The translations under genes were made by a program, and so were the position numbers. Positions 1-7,425 of a DNA stretch of 51,566 bases are shown in pieces. Location of the stretch: contig JAITUN010000245.1 in assembly GCA_031286285.1 (NCBI GenBank), positions 1 through 51,566 on the forward strand, in the 5' to 3' direction. Position 1 is the stretch's first letter. Each line of letters opens with the position of its first letter. The notes beneath the pieces are model-generated. The model worked only from the letters and a program-made list of their open reading frames with translations, did no database searches and was not told the origin of the DNA. The stretch comes from Bacteroidales bacterium. Lineage in GTDB: Bacteria; Bacteroidota; Bacteroidia; Bacteroidales; WCHB1-69.

Positions 1-1107
1 AATTTCGTCTAACAACTCATTATTTTTAAACAGTTTGTATGAAGTAGATTCATTATCTTTATCCCAACTTATTGTAATCTTATCTATTCCTGAGCAGGCG
101 CTGAGGTTTTGCGGGGGCAACCAGGCGTTTGCCAACTCGGCTGTAGCTGCTAAAACAGCCTGTATAAAGGCTTGTACTAAATCCAATCTGTTTACACCGC
201 AATTATCACTGCCATGTACTCCAATAGTGTCGCATGGCTTATGATAGCAAGGGTTTTGTTTTTGATATTGCATATCGCTAATAAACAATGATGGGTATTC
301 ATAAATATTAAATGGCATGTGGTCGCCGCCATATACATCGCCATAACTATAGCTATCACTAAAACGGATAGTGGGAATAGAAGGCATATAGGTGTTTGCT
401 GTTTGTTGGTAATATTCAAAAAGCGCTTGAGAGATATAGGAATATCCTGAAGCCATTATGGTATTTGTACTATCCGGCGGAAACCAGCCAATCATATCCA
501 TATTAAAATGAGCAATAATGTTCATGTGTTCTGATGCACATTTTTCTGCAAAAGGCAAACTGCCTTGCAGCCAATACTCTTCTGCATTAAAGGGGACAAA
601 CATGATAGAACGTTTGGTCGGAAAATTTTTGAGTAATCGTGAACATTCTAAGACACCTGAAGTTCCTGAGGCATTGTCGTCAGCGCCCGGACCACTGGGA
701 GTGTCATAAGTTGAATGGTCATAATGAGAGGTTATCATAATATACTCATCGGGAAATTCGGTTCCTTTTTTTACTACCACCACATTACCCGCATCTAAAA
801 GTTGAGAATTAATATAAAACTTATGAATAGAAATATCCTCATATCCGTAAGATTCGAAATTGTCAACCAACCAATTTTGCACAATTAGCGCTTCCGGAGA
901 GGTTGCCTTTCGAATAAAACCCTGCATGTAGCGAATGTGAGCTTCAATACTGTCTTGCGAAACCTGATTGATGAGATTTACTACCTCCGGTTTGGTTTCT
1001 GTAATTATCGGATAGGATTGGTTTCTATTTCCTTTATTGTCAATTAATTGCTGGGCAGATAAAGAAAAACAAAAAAAAGCAAAAAAAAGAAGAGTGGTTT
1101 TTTTCAT
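1..1107 (-). CDS. M28 family zinc aminopeptidase, secreted; C-terminus cut by window edge
   Basis: The minus-strand frame is open from ATG at 1107 to base 1 (369 codons) and is missing from the ORF track because its stop lies outside the window. It begins with a signal peptide (MKKTTLLFFAFFCFSLSAQ). The M28 zinc-peptidase signature is complete: SHYDH (first zinc His), GADDNASG (bridging Asp), NAEE (catalytic Glu and zinc Glu), NMDMIG (zinc Asp) and GGDHMPF (last His). After the catalytic domain the chain reaches ITISWD and YKLFKNNELL, which looks like the beginning of a fibronectin type III-like domain, common in secreted Bacteroidota peptidases. Expected role: di-zinc exopeptidase in the periplasm or outside the cell, releasing N-terminal amino acids. 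The gene is divergent from ackA. Family call is firm; substrate is unknown. Confidence 0.9.
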   Translation of the reverse strand, partial: MKKTTLLFFAFFCFSLSAQQLIDNKGNRNQSYPIITETKPEVVNLINQVSQDSIEAHIRYMQGFIRKATSPEALIVQNWLVDNFESYGYEDISIHKFYINSQLLDAGNVVVVKKGTEFPDEYIMITSHYDHSTYDTPSGPGADDNASGTSGVLECSRLLKNFPTKRSIMFVPFNAEEYWLQGSLPFAEKCASEHMNIIAHFNMDMIGWFPPDSTNTIMASGYSYISQALFEYYQQTANTYMPSIPTIRFSDSYSYGDVYGGDHMPFNIYEYPSLFISDMQYQKQNPCYHKPCDTIGVHGSDNCGVNRLDLVQAFIQAVLAATAELANAWLPPQNLSACSGIDKITISWDKDNESTSYKLFKNNELLDEI

Positions 1108-1181
1108 AAAGTGGTTAGTTAATATTATAATTATTAATTACAAGGATTACAAAATAAAAATAAAAATACAAAAATAAAAAA

Positions 1182-1219
1182 TTTGAATAACAAAACACAT
1201 AAATATTTATTTACTTTTG
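1182..1219 (+). promoter_or_regulatory. Putative promoter of ackA (TTTG ... TACTTTTG)
   Basis: TACTTTTG at 1212-1219 matches the Bacteroidota -7 consensus TAnnTTTG and lies 43 bases before the ackA ATG. A TTTG at 1182-1185 could be the -33 box, but the 26-base spacing is longer than usual, so only the -7 element is convincing. Confidence 0.5.
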
Positions 1220-1262
1220 CAGCCGTTAAAAAAAATCACAAATTATTATAAATCATTATTCT

Positions 1263-2459
1263 ATGAAAATTTTAGTATTAAATTGTGGGAGTTCTTCCAT
1301 CAAATATCAACTCATTGATATGGAACAAGCATCCTATGTACTAGCAAAAGGTATAGTTGAGCGTATCGGTTTGGAAATTGGAGAGTTTACCCATAAACCG
1401 GTTTCAGGCAGCAAATATTATGTTCAAATTCCGATAAAAGATCATGAGATAGGCATTAAGTTAGTTTTAGAAGCGCTTTTAGACAACAATCATGGAGTAA
1501 TTACTTCATTAGATGAGATTATAGCTGTTGGGCATCGCGTAGCTCATGGAGGTGAATATTTCAAGCACAGTATGGTATTGGGAGATAAAGAGTTGATAGA
1601 AATCAGAAATCTTTGTGAATTAGCTCCGCTACACAACCCTGCCAATTTGCTTGGTATTGAAGTAATGCTTAAAATGTTGCCAAAAGTGAAACAGATAGGT
1701 GTTTTTGATACCTCTTTTCACCAAACCATACCCATGGAAGCGTTTTTATATGGAATCCCATTTAAATATTACGAAGAAAACAAGGTTCGCAGATATGGAT
1801 TTCATGGTACTAGTCATAAATATGTAGCCCCTAAAGCAGCAAAACTATTGGGAAGAAACTATGAAGATTTGAAGATTATTGTTTGCCATTTGGGAAATGG
1901 AGCTTCTGTATGCGCCATCAAAAATGGAAAATCGGTGGATACTTCAATGGGATTTACACCGGTAGAGGGTTTAATTATGGGTACTCGTTGCGGTGACTTA
2001 GATTTGGGTGCATTGCTTTACATTGGCGAAAAAGAAGGAATGGATTTCAAGGCTATGAACACATTTGTTAATAAAAAATCCGGAGTAGCCGGAATTACAG
2101 GCGGAAGTTCAGATATGCGTGATATAGAAGCCGGAGTTGAGGTTGGTGATGAACGCAGCATTATAGCTCTTAAATGCTACTGTTATCGTGTAAAAAAATA
2201 TATTGGTGCTTATATAGCAGCTATGGATGGCGTGGACCTAATTGTGATGACCGGAGGAATTGGCGAAAACGATAAAAATGTAAGAGCAGAAATTCTCGGA
2301 AATCTTAAATTCTTTGGCGTTGATTTTAATCCTGATGCTAATTATGTAAGAGGAGAAGACAAACTACTTACCAAACCCGGTAGTAAAACCGCAGCTATGG
2401 TTATTACTACAAACGAGGAGTTGGTGATTGCAACTGATACATTGGAATTGATAAAGTAA
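1263..2459 (+). CDS. ackA: Acetate kinase
   Basis: A 398-residue protein with every acetate kinase landmark: the N-terminal ASKHA phosphate motif NCGSSS (residues 7-12), GHRVAHGG (around 90-97, including the acetate-binding Arg92), VFDTSFH (catalytic Asp149), RYGFHGTSH (His181) and the adenosine/phosphate motif CHLGNGAS. Length is normal for the family. It converts acetyl phosphate and ADP to acetate and ATP in the cytoplasm, the energy-conserving step of acetate fermentation. The usual partner pta is not adjacent; the next gene, 22 bases downstream on the same strand, is apt, so these two may be co-transcribed. Start ATG 1263 sits 43 bases after a TAnnTTTG promoter. Call is near certain. Confidence 0.97.
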   Translation: MKILVLNCGSSSIKYQLIDMEQASYVLAKGIVERIGLEIGEFTHKPVSGSKYYVQIPIKDHEIGIKLVLEALLDNNHGVITSLDEIIAVGHRVAHGGEYFKHSMVLGDKELIEIRNLCELAPLHNPANLLGIEVMLKMLPKVKQIGVFDTSFHQTIPMEAFLYGIPFKYYEENKVRRYGFHGTSHKYVAPKAAKLLGRNYEDLKIIVCHLGNGASVCAIKNGKSVDTSMGFTPVEGLIMGTRCGDLDLGALLYIGEKEGMDFKAMNTFVNKKSGVAGITGGSSDMRDIEAGVEVGDERSIIALKCYCYRVKKYIGAYIAAMDGVDLIVMTGGIGENDKNVRAEILGNLKFFGVDFNPDANYVRGEDKLLTKPGSKTAAMVITTNEELVIATDTLELIK

Positions 2460-2481
2460 TTTTTTATAATAATAACTGTTT

Positions 2482-2994
2482 ATGTTCGATATTTCCAAAA
2501 TTAGAACAGTAGATGATTTTCCCAAAAAGGGAATTAAATTTTATGATATTACAACGGTATTAAATGATACCGAATCTTTTCAAAAACTTTTTAAAGAAAT
2601 GCTGGAAAAAGCGCGAAAGTTAAAACCAGATGTGATTGTAGCATTAGAAGCGAGGGGTTACATCTTTGCACCCGCATTGGCATTAGCATTAAATATTCCT
2701 TTTGTCCCGCTTCGTAAAAAAGGAAAACTTCCTTATAAAACATTTTCCGAACAGTATAACTTAGAATATGGATGTGAAACAATTGAAGTTCACCAAGATG
2801 CTATGAAACCCAATCAACACATTTTAATTTGCGACGATATTTTAGCCACCGGAGGAACCGCAGAAGCAGCGGCAAAATTGATGCAACATTTTAACCCAAA
2901 ATCTATTGTTTTTCTATTCTTGATGGAATTGTCGTTTTTGAAAGGAAGAGATAGAATTGTAGATTTTATTGTGGAAAGTTTAATAATAGTATAA
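2482..2994 (+). CDS. apt: Adenine phosphoribosyltransferase
   Basis: 170 residues, the usual size for bacterial Apt. N-terminal residues 10-26 (DDFPKKGIKFYDIT) are the typical Apt opening that binds adenine. ALEARGYIF (55-62) and the basic flexible loop PLRKKGKLPYKT (77-87) are family signatures, and the PRPP-binding motif ILICDDILATGGTA lies at 114-127. It salvages adenine with PRPP to AMP in the cytoplasm. It follows ackA by 22 bases. The C-terminus (GRDRIVDFIVESLI) matches the family end, so the gene is complete. Confidence 0.96.
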   Translation: MFDISKIRTVDDFPKKGIKFYDITTVLNDTESFQKLFKEMLEKARKLKPDVIVALEARGYIFAPALALALNIPFVPLRKKGKLPYKTFSEQYNLEYGCETIEVHQDAMKPNQHILICDDILATGGTAEAAAKLMQHFNPKSIVFLFLMELSFLKGRDRIVDFIVESLIIV

Positions 2995-3019
2995 GTTTTT
3001 ATTATAATCAAAAATAATA

Positions 3020-3027
3020 TATTTTTG
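3020..3027 (+). promoter_or_regulatory. Putative -7 box TATTTTTG upstream of the barrel gene at 3120
   Basis: TATTTTTG fits TAnnTTTG and lies about 90 bases before the ATG at 3120. No convincing -33 box was found at the expected distance. Confidence 0.4.
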
Positions 3028-3119
3028 CACCAATTTTTAAAAAGCAGAAATAGTAAAGCATGTTATAGTATAAACCATTTTTTATCAATTTAATATTCAT
3101 TTTTTAAACACAAACGCTT

Positions 3120-3788
3120 ATGAAAAAAATTTTTATGATTCTTGCAATTTTATTTGTTGCAGTAACTTTAAACGCCCAATTTTTTATTGGAGGCGAATTC
3201 AAAATTGACGTAGAAGGAAATCGAGCAAAACTTGACGCTGATAAAAATTTACAAAGAAATGTAACCAATTTTGAGTTTCTACTTGCACCTAAATTCGGCT
3301 ACTATTTTAATGATAAATTAGCAGTCGGATTGAAATTAGGTTTAGGTCCTAAATGTGAATTTGATAATACGAATAAGGATAATAAGAGTACCAAAACAGA
3401 ATTTAGTTGGGGTATTTATCCTTTTGTAAGATATTCCGTTTTTACGTATAAAAAATTTGCAATCATAATGGAGGGATCTATTGGCTTTGGAGGCACACAT
3501 GAGTTTGCAAAATATGGAAAAGAAAAGCAAAAAAACCTTCCCTATACAATAAATATTCAAGTGTTTAACATTACACCTGTACTCTCTTTTAACTTATCAG
3601 ATCATTGGCAATTAGAAGCAGGACTTAACTTCCTTGATATTGGATATGGTATTGACGTAAGAAAATCTTCAACACTAAGTGATAAGAAGTATAATAGTAC
3701 AGAAACTTCCCATAAGTTTAAGTTTATTGTTAACTCAAATACTATTATCAATACCGCATTTACAATAGGGGCTTCATATAAATTTTAG
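3120..3788 (+). CDS. Outer-membrane beta-barrel protein (porin/OmpW-like family), small
   Basis: 222 residues with a clear signal peptide (MKKIFMILAILFVAVTLNAQ, cleavage after NAQ). The mature part has alternating hydrophobic and polar residues and glycine-rich strand ends (FGYYFNDKLAVGLKLGLG, YPFVRYSV), and ends in Phe (GASYKF), as expected for a BAM-folded barrel of about eight strands. No catalytic motif is seen. It would sit in the outer membrane; function is unknown. It is 19 bases upstream of the acyl-CoA ligase and possibly co-transcribed with it, although that may be coincidental. Confidence 0.8.
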   Translation: MKKIFMILAILFVAVTLNAQFFIGGEFKIDVEGNRAKLDADKNLQRNVTNFEFLLAPKFGYYFNDKLAVGLKLGLGPKCEFDNTNKDNKSTKTEFSWGIYPFVRYSVFTYKKFAIIMEGSIGFGGTHEFAKYGKEKQKNLPYTINIQVFNITPVLSFNLSDHWQLEAGLNFLDIGYGIDVRKSSTLSDKKYNSTETSHKFKFIVNSNTIINTAFTIGASYKF

Positions 3789-3807
3789 TTTTATTTGTGC
3801 CTGATTT

Positions 3808-5586
3808 ATGGCAGCTACTCGTATTTTCGATATTTTAGAAGAGCAAAAAAAATATCCGAAATCTGATATTTTTGCAAATAGACTGGGTGATGAATGGCGT
3901 ACTTTCAGCACCCAGTTTTATTATGAGATTTCACATACCATTGCCTACGCCCTCTTAGAAATGGGACTACAAAAAGGAGATAAAATTTCTACTATTATGA
4001 ATAATAGAGCCGAATGGAATTTTATGGATATGGGAATTACTTTAGCTAATATGGTACATGTTCCCATATATTCTACCCTGAATGAAAACGAATATCAATA
4101 TATTCTAAATCACTGTGATTGTAAAATTGTGGTTATTGGAATCGAAGCAATTTATAAGCGTGTGGAACCAATCTTAAACATTGTAGCTCAAAAACCTGAA
4201 ATCTTTACTATTGATGTCATTGAGAATAGACGGAGTTTTCAAGAAATAATAGATCTTGGTAAGCTTTTTGCTTCAAAATGGTATGATACTGTTGAAGAAA
4301 ACAAAAGAAATATTTCTACAGAAGAGATTGCTACCATAATTTATACTTCAGGAACTACCGGAAATCAGAAAGGGGTAATGTTGTCGCATAAAAATTTATG
4401 TAGCAACTTTATGCCTTTGACCAATTTACAACTTTTAAATCATACACACAAACTTTTAAGTTTTCTACCTCTATGCCATGTATATGAAAGAACAGTGATG
4501 TATCATTACCAATTTTTAGGTGCAAGTTATTATTATGCGGGGGGGGTGGGAACAATTGCCAAAGATATTCATGATATGAAAGCTGATGGCTTTTGTGCAG
4601 TACCCCGAGTTCTCGAAATGATGTTTGATAAACTTTATTCTGTTGGAAAAGATTTAAAAGGAATTAAAAGAATACTCTATTTTTGGGCATTTAAGTTGGC
4701 AACAAAATTTGACAACTATAATACAAACCCGTTTTATTTGTTGAAAATAAAGATTGCTGATAAGTTGATCTATTCAAAATGGCGGGAAAAGATGTCGGGA
4801 AAAGAAATGACAGTTGTTTCTGGAGGTTCTGCTATCCAAGAACGGATAATACGTTTGTTTACTGCTGCACAAATACGAGTTTATGAAGGATATGGTTTAA
4901 CAGAAACTTCTCCGGTAATTGCAGTGAATAATCCAAAAAAACGTATTCTTAAGCCTGGAACTGTAGGCGAAATTTTGAATGGAATAGAGTTTAAACTTGC
5001 TGACGACGGCGAGATCCTAACCAAAGGAAATTGCCTCATGATGGGATACTACAAAGATCCGGAATACACTAAACAAGTAATTGACGAAGAAGGATGGTTT
5101 CACACAGGAGATATTGGCGCTTTAGTTGAAAGCAGATTCTTAAAAATTACAGATAGAAAAAAAGAGATTTTTAAACTCTCACTGGGAAAATATATTGCGC
5201 CACAATTGATTGAAAATAAACTCAAAGAATCATCGTTTATTAGCAATGTGATGGTAATTGGCGAAAATGAAAAGTTTACTTCTGCAATTATTGTTCCAAA
5301 TATGAATGCTCTGCATTTTTGGTGTGCAAAACATCGCGTGCATTTTCATAACAATATTGAAATGATATCAATACCTGAAGTTACAAAACGCGTTCAAAAA
5401 GAAGTAGATAGAATAAACTCGCAACTCTCTGAACATGAACAGATTAAAAGGTTTCGTTTAGTTGCAGATGAGTGGAGTCCGATGTCGGGTGAACTCTCGC
5501 AAACTCTTAAACTTAAACGTGCTGTGATTTATAAAAAGTACGATGCTTTATGTCGAGAAATATACAACTATGATTTAAAGGTGTAA
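3808..5586 (+). CDS. Long-chain fatty-acid--CoA ligase (AMP-forming), paralogue 1
   Basis: 592 residues, the usual length for the FAA1-type acyl-CoA synthetases of Bacteroidota. ANL-superfamily motifs are present: P-loop IIYTSGTTGNQKGV (177-190), LPLCHVYER, the A5 motif YEGYGLTETSPV, HTGDIG, and the hinge TDRKKEIFKLSLGKYIAP (family form of DRxK..K..GK). It activates fatty acids to acyl-AMP and then acyl-CoA at the cytoplasmic side of the membrane, for recycling or import of lipids. A second, similar gene lies at 25574-27340. The tRNA-Leu gene begins 27 bases after the stop. Chain-length preference cannot be read from the sequence. Confidence 0.93.
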   Translation: MAATRIFDILEEQKKYPKSDIFANRLGDEWRTFSTQFYYEISHTIAYALLEMGLQKGDKISTIMNNRAEWNFMDMGITLANMVHVPIYSTLNENEYQYILNHCDCKIVVIGIEAIYKRVEPILNIVAQKPEIFTIDVIENRRSFQEIIDLGKLFASKWYDTVEENKRNISTEEIATIIYTSGTTGNQKGVMLSHKNLCSNFMPLTNLQLLNHTHKLLSFLPLCHVYERTVMYHYQFLGASYYYAGGVGTIAKDIHDMKADGFCAVPRVLEMMFDKLYSVGKDLKGIKRILYFWAFKLATKFDNYNTNPFYLLKIKIADKLIYSKWREKMSGKEMTVVSGGSAIQERIIRLFTAAQIRVYEGYGLTETSPVIAVNNPKKRILKPGTVGEILNGIEFKLADDGEILTKGNCLMMGYYKDPEYTKQVIDEEGWFHTGDIGALVESRFLKITDRKKEIFKLSLGKYIAPQLIENKLKESSFISNVMVIGENEKFTSAIIVPNMNALHFWCAKHRVHFHNNIEMISIPEVTKRVQKEVDRINSQLSEHEQIKRFRLVADEWSPMSGELSQTLKLKRAVIYKKYDALCREIYNYDLKV

Positions 5587-5595
5587 ATAATTTTA

Positions 5596-5603
5596 TATTT
5601 TTG
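5596..5603 (+). promoter_or_regulatory. -7 box TATTTTTG of the tRNA-Leu gene
   Basis: TATTTTTG matches TAnnTTTG and ends ten bases before the tRNA 5' end, in the 26-base gap after the acyl-CoA ligase stop, so the tRNA can be transcribed independently. Confidence 0.55.
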
Positions 5604-5612
5604 CCGCAAATT

Positions 5613-5696
5613 GCCATGGTGGCGGAATTGGTAGACGCGCCGGTCTCAAAAACCGGTGAGGTAACACTCGTGCCGGTTCGATCCCGGCCCGTGGTA
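5613..5696 (+). tRNA. tRNA-Leu (anticodon CAA)
   Basis: A full class II tRNA folds by hand: acceptor GCCATGG pairs with CCGTGGT (5689-5695), D-stem GCG/CGC, anticodon stem CCGGT/ACCGG with loop CTCAAAA (anticodon CAA at 5647-5649), a long variable arm (GAG...CTC), and T-arm GCCGG-TTCGATC-CCGGC. Discriminator is A5696; CCA is not encoded (CGA follows). The long variable arm and CAA anticodon identify leucine, UUG codons. The acceptor closes with a G1-U72 wobble and contains U5-G68, slightly unusual. The last bases of the gene are the integration site of the mobile element that follows; the insertion leaves the tRNA intact. Confidence 0.95.
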
Positions 5697-5697
5697 C
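5684..5697 (+). repeat. Left attachment core (att) of the integrated element
   Basis: CCGGCCCGTGGTAC, the T-stem/acceptor end of tRNA-Leu, is repeated exactly at 14383-14396. The sequence differs immediately outside the 14 bases on both sides, as expected for site-specific recombination in a tRNA gene. Confidence 0.88.
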
Positions 5698-5702
5698 GAA
5701 AG

Positions 5703-5746
5703 AAAACGCTAATCGTTTAAAAATAAAATGGTTGGCGTTTTTGCTT
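5703..5746 (+). terminator. Rho-independent terminator just after tRNA-Leu, supplied by the element
   Basis: Stem AAAACGCTAA (5703-5712) pairs with TTGGCGTTTT (5732-5741), ten base pairs including one T-G, with a 19-base loop and a T-rich tail. It lies seven bases after the tRNA end and inside the element, so it replaces the chromosomal terminator now stranded at 14402-14428. Confidence 0.65.
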
Positions 5747-5791
5747 TTATTGTTTTGGCACGTGTTTGGCATTTTATCAGAAAATAATGTA

Positions 5792-5832
5792 AAAAGCACC
5801 CAAAAAATCGTGTTTTTCAAGGTGCTTTTCGT
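5792..5832. terminator. Inverted repeat, possible terminator for the minus-strand element operon
   Basis: AAAAGCACC (5792-5800) and GGTGCTTTT (5821-5829) form a nine-base-pair stem with a 20-base loop. It lies downstream of the last minus-strand gene (5903) and could end that transcript or rightward readthrough from the tRNA. A second small hairpin, AATGCC-ttgc-GGCATT, is at 5846-5861. Confidence 0.45.
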
Positions 5833-5902
5833 TTGCATTAAAACAATGCCTTGCGGCATTAATTTCAAGTGCGAAGATATACTTTTTTACATAATGTAAA
5901 AT

Positions 5903-6103
5903 TCAATACGACATTCCATAATAAACAACTTCGTCAAAATAATCATTGAAAATGTTAGTGGCATCTCCTTCTTGAATTTCCATTCTTGTGTAAGTAATAT
6001 GCGTTAAATCGGGTTTTTCCGCAGTGTACTTGCCATCTTTTGTATCAGAAATAAAGTTTATTACTCTATCTGCTTCTTTGCTATAAGGTGCTGTATTTAA
6101 CAT
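5903..6103 (-). CDS. Small acidic protein of unknown function, last gene of the protease operon
   Basis: 66 residues (MLNTAPYSKEADRVINF...), acidic, soluble, with no signal peptide or membrane segment. I do not recognise a family. It is probably real because its ATG is only seven bases after the stop of the protease gene on the same strand and the frame is free of low-complexity sequence. Its position suggests it is made together with the protease, as a partner, regulator or substrate, but this is inference from spacing only. It is the last gene before the left end of the element. A chance ORF cannot be excluded. Confidence 0.55.
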   Translation of the reverse strand: MLNTAPYSKEADRVINFISDTKDGKYTAEKPDLTHITYTRMEIQEGDATNIFNDYFDEVVYYGMSY

Positions 6104-6110
6104 AGTTATA

Positions 6111-7325
6111 TTATTTAAAAGTTATTTTTCTTTTCGATTGCGTTTCAATTTGATTTTTTATTGGCTTCAAATCAATTTCAAAGTTACAACCTAACCCATC
6201 ACATATTAAAACGTCGTTGTCTTGTATTTTATTATTTACTGGCAGTTGTAACTGTTTAATTTTATTACTGTCAATATCAACATAACCAGGTATTTCGTGT
6301 TTCTTACCACATTTAGGACAAGTAATGTTTAGTACGGTATAATCTATTGTATTTTGTTTATTTGGCATTGGAAAAGGGGCAGGAGCTGGCATATTTGCAT
6401 TTGCAACTGTTGCAGTTCTTGTCAATTGAAAATCTTCCCAAAAATATAATTTGTAATCAGTAGAAAAATCAAAAATCAATCTAATAATAGTTTTGATACG
6501 ATAGACAATATCTGCAAGTAATGGATTTTCATCAATATTTTCAATTATTAACACATCTTTCAAGTCGTCTATTTTTAAAGACCTACCGTGTGTCCGCCAA
6601 TTCATGTGGTCGCATAATTTATTGGCTACGTCTTCTGCTCGCTGTCTTCTCATTTCGGGAGTAACTGCTTGCTGTGTTGTTCGTGTGATAGTCCAATTCT
6701 TGAATTTATATTTTTCCAACCACTCTTTTACAAGGTCTTTGGCAAATTCCAAAGAATTGATAACTCCGTAAATTTCACCAGGAGATATTTGGGCAACCAT
6801 TATAGCGTCAAATGGATTTAATCGCCCGTTGATAGTCGCTTCACTTCTTTTTTGGTCAACCCATTCTTTATAGTCGTGTGCAGAAACTATAGAACGACCA
6901 ATTTTAATTTGTGCATCTATCGGTCCCAAACTCCCTGTTTCACACATATAGATGTTATCCCCCGACAATGCCAAAATAGTTCCTGCACTTTTTGCTTCCC
7001 CTGCAATTACAAAATTAACTTCTTCAAATTTTTTCCGTAGAAATTTTGCAATTTCTTCAGCAGCCTCACCACTACCACCTGGAGTTTCAAGATAAACATC
7101 TATTTGTTTTTTATCGGATTCTCGTAAAATATCTTGAATGGTATAAAAATCATCTTGCATAAGGCTTACATCTATACCTCGTCTTGCTTTGTTAAAATCA
7201 GCAGCATAGACAAAAAGGTTACGATTGGTCAAACCGTTATATTTTTCAATCAATACTTTAAGTTCGGCTTTCAATTCAAGCACCCCCCATCGTTTCGATA
7301 TATATTCATTCAATATACTTGCCAT
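6111..7325 (-). CDS. SDH_sah/ClpP-superfamily serine protease with C-terminal zinc ribbon
   Basis: 404 residues. The core (about 40-180) has the ClpP/crotonase-fold signatures of the SDH_sah (serine dehydrogenase proteinase-like) family: ETPGGSGEAAEEIAKFL (80-96, oxyanion region), AGEAKSAGTILAL (108-120, Ser113 as probable nucleophile) and GSLGPIDAQI (131-140). No signal peptide or transmembrane helix is seen, so it should act in the cytoplasm, unlike SppA. A C-terminal four-cysteine ribbon is visible: CPKC (336-339) and CDGLGC (375-380). It has its own -7 box at 7349-7356 and is separated from the upstream nuclease gene by a terminator. Proteases of this family occur in mobile islands, but the substrate here is unknown. 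Confidence 0.8.
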   Translation of the reverse strand: MASILNEYISKRWGVLELKAELKVLIEKYNGLTNRNLFVYAADFNKARRGIDVSLMQDDFYTIQDILRESDKKQIDVYLETPGGSGEAAEEIAKFLRKKFEEVNFVIAGEAKSAGTILALSGDNIYMCETGSLGPIDAQIKIGRSIVSAHDYKEWVDQKRSEATINGRLNPFDAIMVAQISPGEIYGVINSLEFAKDLVKEWLEKYKFKNWTITRTTQQAVTPEMRRQRAEDVANKLCDHMNWRTHGRSLKIDDLKDVLIIENIDENPLLADIVYRIKTIIRLIFDFSTDYKLYFWEDFQLTRTATVANANMPAPAPFPMPNKQNTIDYTVLNITCPKCGKKHEIPGYVDIDSNKIKQLQLPVNNKIQDNDVLICDGLGCNFEIDLKPIKNQIETQSKRKITFK

Positions 7326-7348
7326 AATATTTTTTCATTATTGACGGG

Positions 7349-7356
7349 CAAAAATA
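7349..7356 (-). promoter_or_regulatory. -7 box TATTTTTG of the protease gene
   Basis: On the minus strand TATTTTTG lies 23 bases before the protease ATG (7325), inside the 100-base gap and downstream of the nuclease gene's terminator. This suggests separate transcription of the protease and its small partner. Confidence 0.5.
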
Positions 7357-7374
7357 TTAAAAAATCAAACACTT

Positions 7375-7399
7375 AAAAAAGGGCGATAAAAAATCGCCC
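7375..7399 (-). terminator. Rho-independent terminator of the HsdR-N-like gene
   Basis: Perfect seven-base-pair stem GGGCGAT/ATCGCCC with a five-base loop; on the minus strand it is followed by a run of six T. It sits 27 bases after the stop codon of the nuclease-like gene. Confidence 0.8.
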
Positions 7400-7425
7400 A
7401 AAAATTGGTTCTTTCTTCATAATGA

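Noticed and set aside
5593-5868. 91-residue minus-strand ORF containing RAGIEPARVLPHRFLRPAR
   Set aside because: Antisense translation of the tRNA-Leu gene, a well-known false ORF.
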